Origin: Gammaproteobacteria bacterium
Lineage (GTDB): Bacteria; Pseudomonadota; Gammaproteobacteria; Steroidobacterales; Steroidobacteraceae
NCBI GenBank assembly: GCA_003164785.1
Contig: PLUE01000074.1
Span: forward strand, 1-41,453
Direction of reading: 5' to 3'
Length of the DNA stretch: 41,453 nt
Shown here: one piece after another, positions 8,540-16,901 of the stretch
Layout of the letters: every line of letters starts with the position of its first letter
Position numbering within the stretch: position 1 is the stretch's first letter
Program-made: the position numbers and the translations under genes
The notes under the pieces: model-generated
Seen by the model: only the letters and a program-made list of their open reading frames with translations
Database searches by the model: none
What the model was told of the DNA's origin: nothing

Positions 8540-10717
8540 CTAATGCTCCGCGTGCCCCGTCTCCGGGCGCGCAGCGGCTGGGCCCCCCACGCCACGGCCA
8601 CCGGACTTGAGCGCGTTGGCGCGCGAGATCAGGTACTCGCGGACGGCAACGGCATCCTCGGCCGTTAGGTCCTTGGCGAAGTTACCCATGCCTTTGTCCA
8701 CCCGTCCTCCCTGCAACACCACCTGGTCGAAGCCTGCCTGCGTCCACAGCAGCGGCGTCACGGTCAGGTTCGGGAAGCTGGTGCGCGCCTGCAAGCCGTT
8801 GGCGCCGTGACAGACCGAACAGAACTGCGTGTACACCTTGCCGCCGTGCGTAATGACGTCGGCCGCGGCGGTCGACGGCGGCGGATCGAGCGGCGGGGGC
8901 GTGTAGGGCTCCGGTTCGGGCAGCGCAGCCTCGCCGCCGAGGGCGAACACCAGCATGCGCGCATGGGTGGGGGCAAAGTAGCCACCCTGCGCGGCGCCGC
9001 CGACGCTGGCCGCGATGTACTGCACGCCATCGAGCGTGTACGTGATTGGTGCGGCGAACACCGCCGTCTTGGCGTCGAAGCTCCACAGCTTGGCGCCGGT
9101 CTTCGCATCATAGGCGCTCAGCACCTTGCCGCCACCATTGCCCATGAAGACCAGGTTGCCCGCCGTCGCAAGCACGCCGCTGGTTGGGCCACTGTTGGTG
9201 AACGACTCGGTTTGCCACACGACTTTACGCGCGATCGGATCCCAGGCCTCCAGTCGGCCGCTGACACCCCGCCGATCGTAGGGCTGGAGCGTGCCCGGGT
9301 CGACGTGGGCCCCCATGTCGATACCCAGAGTAAATCCGCCGGGAACCGGCGGGGCGCCGGACGCCGGGCTGGCCATCGTGAAATAGGCCTCCCAGGCGGG
9401 GATATAGATCAGGCCGGTTTGCGGGCTGAAGGCATTCGGATGCCAGCTATGTCCCCCTTGCACGCCCGGCGCGAGATTCCACGGCTCCTTCTCATACCGC
9501 GCAGAGGGCACCACAGTCGGACGGCCGGTCTTCAGGTCCACGCCGGTGGCCCAGTTCTCTTCGGTGAACGGATCGGCACTGAGCAGTTTGCCGGTCCTGG
9601 CCTCGAGCACATAGAAGAAGCCATTCTTGGAGGGTTGCAGGATGACGTGCTTTTTGTGGCCGCCGAAACCTAAATCGGCCGTCATCATCGGACTGACGGC
9701 GTCGTAGTCCCAGGCATCGCCCGGCGTTTCTTGGTAGTGCCACACATACTCGCCGGTATCAGGCTTCACCGCGACGATCGAGGCGGAATAGAGGTCGTCG
9801 TCGAGCTTCGGCTCACGCGTGCGCGCATTCCACGGCGTCGCATTCCCGGTACCGAAATAGAGCAGATCGGTCACCGGATCGTAGACGGCCGAATCCCATA
9901 CGGTGCCGCCCCCACCGGCGACCGTCCACCACTCGCCGCTCCAGGTCTTCGCGGCCCTTGCCAGCGCCTGGGTCTCGAAGCCCTTCGCCGGATCGCCGGG
10001 CACTGTCCAGAAGCGCCACACCTCCTTGCCTGTTTCGGCATCGAACGCGGCGATCCAGCCACGCACGCCAAACTCGCCGCCGGAGCCGCCGATGAACACC
10101 TTGCCCTTCGCGACGCGCGGGGCCATGGTGATGGCGTAATGCTTCCCCATCTCCCCGAGGCCGAGACTGTCGGGAACGGTGTCGGTCGACCAGACTTCCT
10201 TGCCGGTCTTCGCATCGATCGCGACCAGGCGCGCATCGAGCGTGCCCATGATGATCTTGCCGCGCCAGGCCGCGATGCCGCGGTTCACGAGGCCCACGTT
10301 GTAGCGCAGCCGCTCGCCGTGGATGCTGGGGTTGTACTTCCACAGTTGCTGGCCGCTCCTCGCGTCGTAGGCGTAGACCACGTTACGCGCCGTCGAGACG
10401 TAGATGACGCCGTCGACATACAGCGGCGAGCCGTGCTGGTTTTGATTGGTCTCGTAGTCCCCGTACCACTTGAGGCCCAGACTGCCCACGTTGCTCGCGT
10501 CGATCTGCTTCAGCGGGCTGAAGCGCTGCTCGGAGTAGGTGCCCCCGTAGGTCATCCATTGGCCGGGCTCATGCGCCGCATTGACCAGGCGCTCGGCGGT
10601 TACGTTCGCGGGACCGACGCGGTCCGACGAGGCGCCCCCCCGGTCATTCAAGGCGCAGCCGGCCATGATCGCGAACAGCAGCAGGCCCGTTCCTAAAGCG
10701 CGGTTGCGGATCGTCAT
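8540..10717 (-). CDS. PQQ-dependent quinohaemoprotein alcohol dehydrogenase
   Basis: 725 residues, the expected size for the methanol/ethanol family with a C-terminal cytochrome c. It oxidises alcohols in the periplasm and passes electrons from PQQ through its haem to the respiratory chain. The signal sequence ends in a lipobox-like MAGC at about residue 21. The propeller shows family tryptophan-docking repeats such as GKEVWRFWTVPGDPA and GEYVWHYQETPGDAWDYD, with the latter Asp-x-Asp near the catalytic aspartate. The cytochrome domain has CSVCH (Cys633) and a candidate Met ligand in GMGNF. There is no adjacent vicinal-cysteine motif that I could identify. PQQ biosynthesis genes are not in the window. 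Its neighbours are the DUF1592 operon downstream and a gluconolactonase-like gene upstream, on the same strand. Confidence 0.93.
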   Translation of the reverse strand: MTIRNRALGTGLLLFAIMAGCALNDRGGASSDRVGPANVTAERLVNAAHEPGQWMTYGGTYSEQRFSPLKQIDASNVGSLGLKWYGDYETNQNQHGSPLYVDGVIYVSTARNVVYAYDARSGQQLWKYNPSIHGERLRYNVGLVNRGIAAWRGKIIMGTLDARLVAIDAKTGKEVWSTDTVPDSLGLGEMGKHYAITMAPRVAKGKVFIGGSGGEFGVRGWIAAFDAETGKEVWRFWTVPGDPAKGFETQALARAAKTWSGEWWTVAGGGGTVWDSAVYDPVTDLLYFGTGNATPWNARTREPKLDDDLYSASIVAVKPDTGEYVWHYQETPGDAWDYDAVSPMMTADLGFGGHKKHVILQPSKNGFFYVLEARTGKLLSADPFTEENWATGVDLKTGRPTVVPSARYEKEPWNLAPGVQGGHSWHPNAFSPQTGLIYIPAWEAYFTMASPASGAPPVPGGFTLGIDMGAHVDPGTLQPYDRRGVSGRLEAWDPIARKVVWQTESFTNSGPTSGVLATAGNLVFMGNGGGKVLSAYDAKTGAKLWSFDAKTAVFAAPITYTLDGVQYIAASVGGAAQGGYFAPTHARMLVFALGGEAALPEPEPYTPPPLDPPPSTAAADVITHGGKVYTQFCSVCHGANGLQARTSFPNLTVTPLLWTQAGFDQVVLQGGRVDKGMGNFAKDLTAEDAVAVREYLISRANALKSGGRGVGGPAAARPETGHAEH

Positions 10718-10820
10718 GAGCCCCCTCTCACGGTCGTTATTGTCTTAATTTTCGGCCAGCCGGCACCTTCGTCGCTGATCTTAGCACCAGCAGTCGTCTG
10801 ATCCGGAAAGACCCTCGTAA

Positions 10821-11095
10821 TCAGCGGCGAATCAACAGGCGCGCCCCCGGAAAATCGATGCAGACGACGTGGTTCGCAAAGAAATCGTTGCCGATGAAGC
10901 CATCGGTGCCGGGACGATGATGACTGGGAATGCGCCGTCAAACTGCAGCGGCACCGTCACCGACGGCTCGGCGTGGGACCGTCCGCCACCGCCGCGAGCG
11001 ACCGCTGAAGTCGCGAAAAGAGCCGTGGACACGAGCGAGGCGAGAAGCAGGCTGGTCGCTTTGATGATCTTATTCCGGCGGCAGTGGGTTACCAC
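10821..11095 (-). pseudogene. Remnant of a secreted retropepsin-like aspartyl protease
   Basis: The reverse strand encodes a signal-peptide-like start (KATSLLLASLVSTALFATSA) and the beginning of a beta strand, SVTVPLQFDGAFPVI. In a different frame it directly continues with GTDGFIGNDFFANHVVCIDF and ends PGARLLIRR-stop. The second block is the flap and C-terminal part of bacterial retropepsin-like aspartyl proteases. The region with the catalytic DTG and most of the body is missing, and the two halves are out of frame. A deletion with frameshift is the simplest reading. No clear start codon or ribosome-binding site remains; GTG at 11095 is the nearest candidate. I recognise the family from the GxxGNDFF-type block only, so the name is tentative, but the broken state is clear. 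Confidence 0.6.
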
Positions 11096-11198
11096 CGGGC
11101 GAAATACTACCGGTATCCCGGTGACGCCTCCGCGTCGAAACATGCAAAGAATTGCAAAGCGGCGACCCGTCGTCGCCGCCCACGCTCGACAAGTGGCG

Positions 11199-12104
11199 TC
11201 AGGCGTTGAACGGCAGACGCAGCCCCGGCCGCGGCCAGCGGCATTTCCACAATCGCCCGGTACTCGAACCGGTGATCCATGCATCGCGCATGTCGCTGCC
11301 GCCGAAACAGATATTGGTCGTGATCGGATCGGGAAATGGAACGTGCCGGTAAACCCCGTTGACATCGAATATGGAAATCCCACCGTTCCATAACGTGCCG
11401 ACACAGATGTTGCCGTCTTCTTCCAGTGCCAAACTGTCGAGCCACTGGAACCCGGGCAGGGTGCAGACCACTCGCCCGGGCGCCATCGACGTGGCCGGCG
11501 CCATGACCCCAGGTGTCGGTATGTCGAACTCGTACAAGCGGCCATTCATGCAGTCGGCCATGTAGAGCTTTTTCTCGTCCGGCGACAGGCCGATGCCGTT
11601 GGGCGATATTAGTTCACTGCGCCAACGAACAATACTCCCACCCTCCGGGCGCGCGTAATACACCGCGCCGAGCCGGCGATTCTCGCCGTCCGAGTAGCCC
11701 AGGCAGGTAAACCAGAAGCCGCCGGTGCTGTCGAAAACGAGGTCGTTCGGGCTGTTGAGCGGCCTGCCATCGCACTCATCGTAGAGGGTGGTAAACGAGC
11801 CGGTCCGCAAATCGACCCGCTGGATATAGCCGGTCTCATAAGGGTTCGCGGGCGGCCCGCCGGGCAGGTGAGCGTCCCCGTCCTGCCAGGCCCAAGCACC
11901 CCCGTTGTTGCAGACGTAGCACGCGCCGTCCGGACCGATGGCCGCACCATTCGGACCACCGCCGAGGTGCGCAATCACGTCCGTTCGACCCTCCGGCGTG
12001 ACCCGGGTCAGGGTGCCACGGCGCATTTCCACCAAGACCACCGAGCCATCGTTCATCGCGACGGGGCCTTCGGGAAATTGCAGTCCGCTGATCACTTCTT
12101 GCAT
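11199..12104 (-). CDS. SMP-30/gluconolactonase/LRE family protein
   Basis: 301 residues, a typical length for a six-bladed beta-propeller of the SMP-30/gluconolactonase family, which hydrolyses sugar lactones or related esters using a bound divalent metal. Family motifs are EGPVAMNDGSVVLVE near the start, PNGAAIGPDGACYVCNNGG, PLNSPNDLVFDSTGGFWFT (candidate metal-binding Asn/Asp), SPNGIGLSPDEKKLYMAD and WLDSLALEEDGNICVGTL (candidate catalytic Asp). ATG at 12104 is chosen because AGGAGGT lies 7 bp upstream; the GTG at 12113 falls inside that site. No signal peptide is seen. On the same strand as the PQQ dehydrogenase, it may act on lactone products, but the remnant between them argues against a simple operon. 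Confidence 0.88.
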   Translation of the reverse strand: MQEVISGLQFPEGPVAMNDGSVVLVEMRRGTLTRVTPEGRTDVIAHLGGGPNGAAIGPDGACYVCNNGGAWAWQDGDAHLPGGPPANPYETGYIQRVDLRTGSFTTLYDECDGRPLNSPNDLVFDSTGGFWFTCLGYSDGENRRLGAVYYARPEGGSIVRWRSELISPNGIGLSPDEKKLYMADCMNGRLYEFDIPTPGVMAPATSMAPGRVVCTLPGFQWLDSLALEEDGNICVGTLWNGGISIFDVNGVYRHVPFPDPITTNICFGGSDMRDAWITGSSTGRLWKCRWPRPGLRLPFNA

Positions 12105-12175
12105 TCTGGGCACCTCCTGTTGCCGCCAGTATAAACGGACGGGGTGGATGAGACGGGCTGCGCCGAAAGTTTTCG

Positions 12176-12410
12176 TCAGTTGACCTGGATGTCGCCAAAG
12201 ACACAGGAGGTCATCGGTATCTTCATGACGCTCTCCGCAAACAGAACGGCTCCCTTGTCACCGCCCGCTGCACCCGCCGCGACCAGCAGGGGCATGAGGT
12301 GATCTTCGCGCGGGTGAGCGAGACGCGCGCGCGGCGCGTGCTCCCACTGAAGCAGCCTTTCATCGCACGCGCGTACGTCATCGAGGGCAACCGCGACGTC
12401 GTCATTGCAT
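12176..12410 (-). pseudogene. C-terminal fragment of a DODA-type extradiol dioxygenase
   Basis: On the reverse strand the frame ending at 12176 reads RARLAHPREDHLMPLLVAAG, then GAAGGDKGAVLFAESVMKIP and a final SCVFGDIQVN. This is the C-terminal end of the YgiD/LigB-like class of aromatic ring-opening dioxygenases, where the His-Pro-Arg-Glu-(Glu/Asp)-His segment carries an active-site histidine. Only about 75 codons remain. The N-terminal two thirds, including the first metal ligands, are absent, and no start codon fits the frame. It lies 15 bp from the equally damaged nitroreductase gene. Loss of the rest of the gene by deletion is inferred. Confidence 0.65.
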
Positions 12411-12425
12411 GAACCTGCCGCCGAC

Positions 12426-12755
12426 TTACGTCAGCAACGTGACGGCCTGCTCGAACGACAGCCGCGGATTGCGTTTGAACGTCTTCGAATGATCGGCGTA
12501 CCCGAGATTGAGCAGAAAATCCGTCTGATGACGTCCATCCGGAAAGAACGTGGCGTCGACCTTGCCGCCATCGAAGCCGCTCATGGACCCACAATCGACG
12601 CCCAATGCTCGGGCAGCCAACATGAAGTAGGCCCCGCTCAGGGTGGTGCCGCGTACCGCAGTGGCTGCCGCCAAGCCCGGCTTGTCCGTGAACCCATTGG
12701 CGGTTCGAGCCTCGGTAAAAAGTTGTTTGAGGGCATCCTCACCAATCGCATTCAT
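12426..12755 (-). pseudogene. Nitroreductase (RutE/HadB-like) with in-frame internal deletion
   Basis: The frame from ATG 12755 gives 109 residues, against roughly 195 in the malonic-semialdehyde-reductase/nitroreductase group. The start (AIGEDALKQLFTEARTANGF) matches the family N-terminus. The sequence then jumps straight to the second half, GAYFMLAARALGVDCGSMSGFD and FLLNLGYAD, then the final RLSFEQAVTLL. About 80 residues that contain much of the FMN-binding core are missing, with no stop or frameshift. The gene may still be transcribed, but a working flavoenzyme is unlikely. It is divergent from the TonB receptor gene, with a Fur-like site between them. Confidence 0.7.
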
Positions 12756-12817
12756 CAGCAATTTCTCCAAAGTGCCGCAAGCGGGTGCGTAAAGAAGGCT
12801 TGACACGCTGAAATACG

Positions 12818-12854
12818 AATGCCTATCATTCGCATAATGATTGCTATTCGCATT
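12818..12854. promoter_or_regulatory. Fur-box-like dyad upstream of the TonB receptor
   Basis: An AT-rich imperfect palindrome whose outer arms are AATGC and GCATT and whose core is ATCATT-CGCAT-AATGAT. This resembles overlapping copies of the Fur consensus (GATAAT triplets in opposed orientation). It lies 47 bp before the receptor start codon and 63 bp before the nitroreductase-remnant start, in a divergent promoter region. The placement fits iron-dependent repression; binding is inferred from sequence only. Confidence 0.5.
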
Positions 12855-12900
12855 TATGTCTGATTTCCAGAGCTGAGTTTCAAAGGGATGAACCATTGCG

Positions 12901-15087
12901 ATGGCACAGTTTCACGGTTTTGCCTTGTGCTTCCTCGGGCTCGCAGCGACCGTGACACTTCCCGCCGGTGCGGCGGAACTTGAGCCTACCTTCGCGTCTG
13001 CCGGCAGCACCTCTCTGGCGAGCATATCCAACGATCCCGAGCTTGATCAGATCGTGGTCAGGGCAAGCAGGATTACGGAGCTGCAGCAAAAGAACCAAGC
13101 ACTGGACGAGGCACGCGACAAAGTGTTGCTGCCCTCGGCGGCCGCCACCACCTACAACATCGATCAGGAAGCACTGCAGGCGCTGCCTCAGGGCAAGAAC
13201 ACGCCACTCGACAAGGTGCTGCTGCAGATCCCCGGGGTTTCCTACGATTCGGCGATCAGTAATCCCGATTTTCACGTCCGCAACGAATATGCGAACGTCC
13301 AGTATCGCATCAACGGCATTCAGCTCCCCGACGGGGTCTCGGCGCTGGGACCTATCTTGGAGACTGGCTTCATCGGCAACTTGAATCTACTCGACGGTGC
13401 GCTGCCCGCGCAATACGGGCTAAGAACCGCGGGTGTCGTCGACATCACCACTAAATCGACGTTCGACCCGGGCGGAAGCCTCGACCTCTATGGCGGCAGC
13501 TGGGGCACGGTGTCGCCGAGCGTCGAGTACGGCGGCAGCGCAGGCCAGACGCAATACTTTCTGACCGGCCGTTACTTGCTCAGTAACCAAGGGCTGGAGA
13601 ACGCTACGCCGATGGAGAATCCGATCCACGACCGCACGACGCAGGAGAAATTCTTCGGCTATGGCTCGACCCTCTTTGGGGATTCCAGCCGCCTGACCTA
13701 CATGGCCGGCGGCTTCGTCGGACATTTTCAAATTCCGGATGTCGAAGGCCAAGCGCCGCTGGGGGATTTCGGCTCGCCCACCTTGTCCTCGACCAGCCTC
13801 AATGAAAGCGAAACCGACCGCTTCTTCTTCGGCCTGGTCGCACTGCAGACGCACCATGACGATATCGACACGCAATTTTCGATGTTCACGCGCTACGCCA
13901 CCGTCGATTTCGTGCCCGACCTGTACGGTGATCTCGCTTTCAACGATGTCGCCTCGAACGTCGTCCGCAAGAGCTTGCTCAACGGACTCGAGTTCGATGC
14001 GTCCGACCGCCTGAGCGACGCGCACACGCTGCGGAGCGGGGCAATATTGAGCGTCGAAAAGACACAAGTACAAGACCTCTCGACCGTCTTGCCCCTCGAC
14101 CCCGATGGCTATCCCTTGCCGACGCCCGTCACCTTGAATGACTACACGGCGAAGATCGGTTGGACCGCGGGCGCCTACGCGCAGGACGAGTGGCGCATAA
14201 CTCCGGTTCTGACCCTCAACACGGGTCTGCGCTTCGACCAGTTGAACCAATTCGTCTCGGCCAATCAGTGGAGTCCGCGTATCGCCGTCGTCTACAAACC
14301 GATCGTGGATACGACCTTGCATGCCGGGGCGTCCCGCTATTTCACGCCGCCCATGCAGGCGCAAGCGACGCAGAATAATCTCGCGCTGTTCCAAAACACG
14401 GTGCAACAGCCCGCAATACCCCTCGATGATCCGGTCCGTCCGGAACGGGCCACCTATTTCGACGTCGGCGTGGACCAACAATTGCTTCCCGGTCTCGCCG
14501 TCGGTCTCGACGCCTATTACAAGCGCTCTACCGACACGCTCGACGACGGACAGTTTGGCCAGGCGGTCGTGCTCAATCAGTTCAACTACGCGCGCGGCTT
14601 CAGCCGGGGAGCGGAGCTCAAGGTCAAGTATACCCTAGGAGGTTTTCGCGCCTACGCGAATGTGTCGCACGAAATCACCATGGTCAAAGAGGTCGTCTCG
14701 AACCAATATCTCATCGGCGATCCGGTGGAGCTCGCCTATCTTGCGACGACCTACACCTACGCCTCCGATGCGCAGACCGTCACCGCGTCGGCGGGCGCGG
14801 CCTATCGCTGGCACGGCCTGCTCGCGAGTGTCGATGGCATCTACGGCAGCGGACTGCGCGCCGGATTCGCCAACGAGGAGCACGCGCCCGGCTATACGCA
14901 GTGGAACGCCGCGATCGGTCAGAATTTCGATCCCTGGCGCAACCAGAAGCTCCTCACGCTGCGTTTGAGCGCCATCAATCTTTTCGATCGCAGCTACGTG
15001 CTGCGCGAAGCCACCGGCATCGGGGAATTCGCTCCTCAATACGGCCCGCGCCGTGGACTCTTCGCCGAGCTGAATCAGCAGTTCTAA
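12901..15087 (+). CDS. TonB-dependent outer-membrane receptor
   Basis: 728 residues. A signal peptide (to about residue 24, ending PAGAA) is followed by a TonB-box-like ELDQIVVRAS. The plug domain covers about residues 80-185 (AATTYNIDQEALQALPQGKN, ILETGFIGNLNLLDGALPAQ, RTAGVVDITTKS), and a long beta-barrel ends in the expected C-terminal aromatic residue (LNQQF). It imports a scarce ligand across the outer membrane using TonB energy. A Fur-like box upstream suggests an iron complex, but the plug is of the broader carbohydrate/small-molecule type, so the ligand is unsettled. The ATG at 12901 has a weak AAAGGGA upstream. The neighbouring redox genes face the other way, so a functional link is only possible. 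Confidence 0.9.
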   Translation: MAQFHGFALCFLGLAATVTLPAGAAELEPTFASAGSTSLASISNDPELDQIVVRASRITELQQKNQALDEARDKVLLPSAAATTYNIDQEALQALPQGKNTPLDKVLLQIPGVSYDSAISNPDFHVRNEYANVQYRINGIQLPDGVSALGPILETGFIGNLNLLDGALPAQYGLRTAGVVDITTKSTFDPGGSLDLYGGSWGTVSPSVEYGGSAGQTQYFLTGRYLLSNQGLENATPMENPIHDRTTQEKFFGYGSTLFGDSSRLTYMAGGFVGHFQIPDVEGQAPLGDFGSPTLSSTSLNESETDRFFFGLVALQTHHDDIDTQFSMFTRYATVDFVPDLYGDLAFNDVASNVVRKSLLNGLEFDASDRLSDAHTLRSGAILSVEKTQVQDLSTVLPLDPDGYPLPTPVTLNDYTAKIGWTAGAYAQDEWRITPVLTLNTGLRFDQLNQFVSANQWSPRIAVVYKPIVDTTLHAGASRYFTPPMQAQATQNNLALFQNTVQQPAIPLDDPVRPERATYFDVGVDQQLLPGLAVGLDAYYKRSTDTLDDGQFGQAVVLNQFNYARGFSRGAELKVKYTLGGFRAYANVSHEITMVKEVVSNQYLIGDPVELAYLATTYTYASDAQTVTASAGAAYRWHGLLASVDGIYGSGLRAGFANEEHAPGYTQWNAAIGQNFDPWRNQKLLTLRLSAINLFDRSYVLREATGIGEFAPQYGPRRGLFAELNQQF

Positions 15088-15203
15088 ATCTCACCAAAAG
15101 AGGGGACGACGGCGACCATGCCGTTCTCCAGGCTCAGCTCGTCATCACCGGAAACAAGGGTGAGAACTTGGGAGTCGTTGGCGAAAGGCTCGAAGTCGGT
15201 CAT
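15084..15203 (-). pseudogene. Possible N-terminal fragment of a small conserved protein
   Basis: A 39-codon reverse-strand frame starting MTDFEPFANDSQVLTLVSGD and ending at a stop that overlaps the TonB receptor stop codon. The beginning (DFEPFA, then a LSLENG strand) resembles small conserved proteobacterial proteins of about 70-80 residues whose second half is a helix. Here the helix is missing. A weak GGAAG precedes the ATG. It may be a truncated remnant or chance coding. I cannot assign a function. Confidence 0.25.
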
Positions 15204-15281
15204 GGAGCGGAGCTTCCGTTAGAGTGCGCAGGACATACCAATGAGTCTGGCGCGTTCTTCTGCCGGCATCGATGGAAAGAA

Positions 15282-15845
15282 ATGTATGGCAACGCGCCCG
15301 ATCGCGCGGTCAGTGATCCGGGGCATGAGTTCGAGGACGTCTCCCAACAGATCGCAGGCTCACCACCCATGTCGGGATTTCAGTCGCTGCCCGATTGGAA
15401 TATCACGCGCCAGGGCTTAGCAGTCGGTGACCTGCCGATATTGAGAACCCTCGCGAAGCAATACTGCTTGTTCGACAATTGGTATTCATCTTTGCCAGGA
15501 CCAACCTGGCCCAATCGGTTCTTCGTCCATGCCGGATCGTCAGGAGGTCTCGACAACAGCCCATCCGACGCCACCACGATCGAGACGGAGACCATTGACA
15601 GCCTCAGCTTCCAGTTTCCGAATCTTACGGTATATGACCACTTGGCTGCGGCGGGTCATTCGTGGCGGGTGTACCACGATGACCTATTTCCGCAGGTACT
15701 CGCCATCAAGGGCATGATCGATCCATTCCGCCTCAACGACGACCATTTCCGCTGGATCCGCACGTCGGGAGCGGAGACCTTTCGCAACGATTTGCACAGC
15801 GGTCGGCCGGCGTGCGATGGCTGCCGGACGAACCCGGCAACAGTC
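15282..15845 (+). pseudogene. Phosphoesterase / phospholipase C-like fragment
   Basis: The frame contains the middle of the PF04185 phosphoesterase family (non-specific phospholipase C, AcpA acid phosphatase): SDPGHEFEDVSQQIAG, then LPILRTLAKQYCLFDNWYSS, LPGPTWPNRFFVHAGSSGGL, and a later VYDHLAAAGHSWRVYHDD. The N-terminal nucleophile region is absent. Beyond DLHSG the reading frame is lost: the shifted frame reads AGVRWLPDEPGNSH-stop. Intact family members are about 450-700 residues; under 190 remain here. It follows the TonB receptor and precedes the toxin-antitoxin pair, in a stretch with other gene scraps. Confidence 0.7.
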
Positions 15846-15969
15846 ATTGAATTACATCCAATCGGTCGCGGATAAAGTGAAACGGATTCGCGGCATATCG
15901 TCCCCCCGTGCAGCGAAACCTACCGGCTGATTTTCATCGGTGGGCGCGGGTTGCTGCCGCGAAATCACG

Positions 15970-16006
15970 ACACATAAATATGTGTAACACGTATTTATGT
16001 GTTACA
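15970..16006. promoter_or_regulatory. Operator palindromes upstream of the VapB-like antitoxin
   Basis: Two adjoining dyads in an AT-rich patch. A near-perfect palindrome, ACACATAAATATGTGT, covers 15970-15985. It overlaps the second dyad, whose arms are TGTAACAC (15983-15990) and GTGTTACA (15999-16006) around GTATTTAT. They end 24 bp before the antitoxin ATG. Ribbon-helix-helix antitoxins usually repress their own operon at such sites, so this is the likely autoregulatory operator. Confidence 0.7.
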
Positions 16007-16030
16007 CTCCTTTCACAGGAAGGGCAAACC

Positions 16031-16378
16031 ATGGCAAAAACCGTGAATTTCACTGGCGCCGTCGACCGTGAGTTGCTCAAGCGCGCGAAAATACTCGCCG
16101 CGAAGAACGACACGTCGGTAAACGCGCTATTCAACGCCGAATTGCGCTACCTAGTCGAGACTTTCGAGGCGGCGGAGGCCAGCGGCAACCGAAACTTTAT
16201 GACATTGCTGGATTTCTCCCTGGGGCGCATTGATGACCGCAAGACCATGGACGCTTTGGGCATCGATACCGACGAAGACCTATTCCTACTCATGGCCGGG
16301 GCTCACCTGCCGATGCCACGCCTTGCTGAAACGGATACCCGTCGTATGGCCGAGATCCTGAGCACCTTGCATAAATAA
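16031..16378 (+). CDS. Ribbon-helix-helix-like antitoxin of a VapBC-type pair
   Basis: 115 residues from the ATG at 16031, which has AGGAAGGG 6-14 bp upstream. The N-terminal region (VNFTGAVDRELLKRAKILAA, then NDTSVNALFNAELRYLV) fits a ribbon-helix-helix: a short strand followed by two helices. The C-terminal half is acidic and probably wraps the toxin. Upstream in-frame codons back to 15908 would run through the operator and are rejected. It is followed after 10 bp by a PIN-domain gene, the usual antitoxin-toxin order. The role is neutralising the toxin and repressing the operon. The pair lies outside the tni-bounded island. Confidence 0.75.
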   Translation: MAKTVNFTGAVDRELLKRAKILAAKNDTSVNALFNAELRYLVETFEAAEASGNRNFMTLLDFSLGRIDDRKTMDALGIDTDEDLFLLMAGAHLPMPRLAETDTRRMAEILSTLHK

Positions 16379-16388
16379 GGTGACGGGG

Positions 16389-16901
16389 ATGAGCGTCATT
16401 CTATTGCCTGATGCAGGCCCGCTTATCACTCTCGCCTACGCGGATGCATTAGAGCTTCTGCTGAAACCAGGATGGCCCATCGAAATAGTGGACATGGTGT
16501 TGCTTGAAGTCACCCGTAATGAGACCCCGACCAGCAAGCGGATCGGTGACTGGATCCACGAGCAACGCCTTACTGTCATCTCGACGAAAACTCATCGGCA
16601 TTACACGCAAACGTCGGTGCACGTCCCGTCAGTCAGAAAGGCGAATCTCGGGGAACGAGCAATTCAGGAAGCGATGACTGATTTCGGTCCCACAACCGAG
16701 CGAACCGGGATATTCTTATTCGAGGATCACAAGATCGCCCGCGCCAGTTTCATGCTGCCGGACAATTGCCGCAAAGTCTCGACTCGGGCGTTCCTGCTCT
16801 TTTTTGAACAGCGCGGCTTGATCGACTCCGCTGCGGACATCGAACGTCGCGCAATTCTGGCTGGGCGCCGTTTTTCGCAACTTCGCTTCCCGCCGGATTA
16901 G
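16389..16901 (+). CDS. PIN-domain ribonuclease toxin (VapC-like)
   Basis: 170 residues. PIN-fold signatures are an N-terminal hydrophobic strand with Asp8 in LLPDAGPLITLA, Glu40 in LLEVTRNE, LGERAIQEA with Glu89, and LFEDHKIAR with Glu112/Asp113. These acidic residues would bind Mg2+ for RNA cleavage. It is somewhat longer than a standard VapC (about 130-140 residues), with an extra C-terminal helix region. ATG 16389 is preferred over GTG 16380 because AAGGTGA lies at the right distance. It is co-transcribed with the antitoxin just upstream. The target RNA is unknown. Confidence 0.75.
   Translation: MSVILLPDAGPLITLAYADALELLLKPGWPIEIVDMVLLEVTRNETPTSKRIGDWIHEQRLTVISTKTHRHYTQTSVHVPSVRKANLGERAIQEAMTDFGPTTERTGIFLFEDHKIARASFMLPDNCRKVSTRAFLLFFEQRGLIDSAADIERRAILAGRRFSQLRFPPD

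Noticed and set aside
9731..10696. 321-codon plus-strand frame opposite the PQQ dehydrogenase
   Set aside because: Antisense shadow; the dehydrogenase frame carries all family motifs.
12690..12710. GGTTCGAGCC, resembling a tRNA T-arm
   Set aside because: It lies inside the nitroreductase frame and no acceptor or anticodon stems can be formed around it.
13420..14481. 353-codon minus-strand frame opposite the TonB receptor
   Set aside because: Antisense shadow of the beta-barrel region, with no start context or family match.
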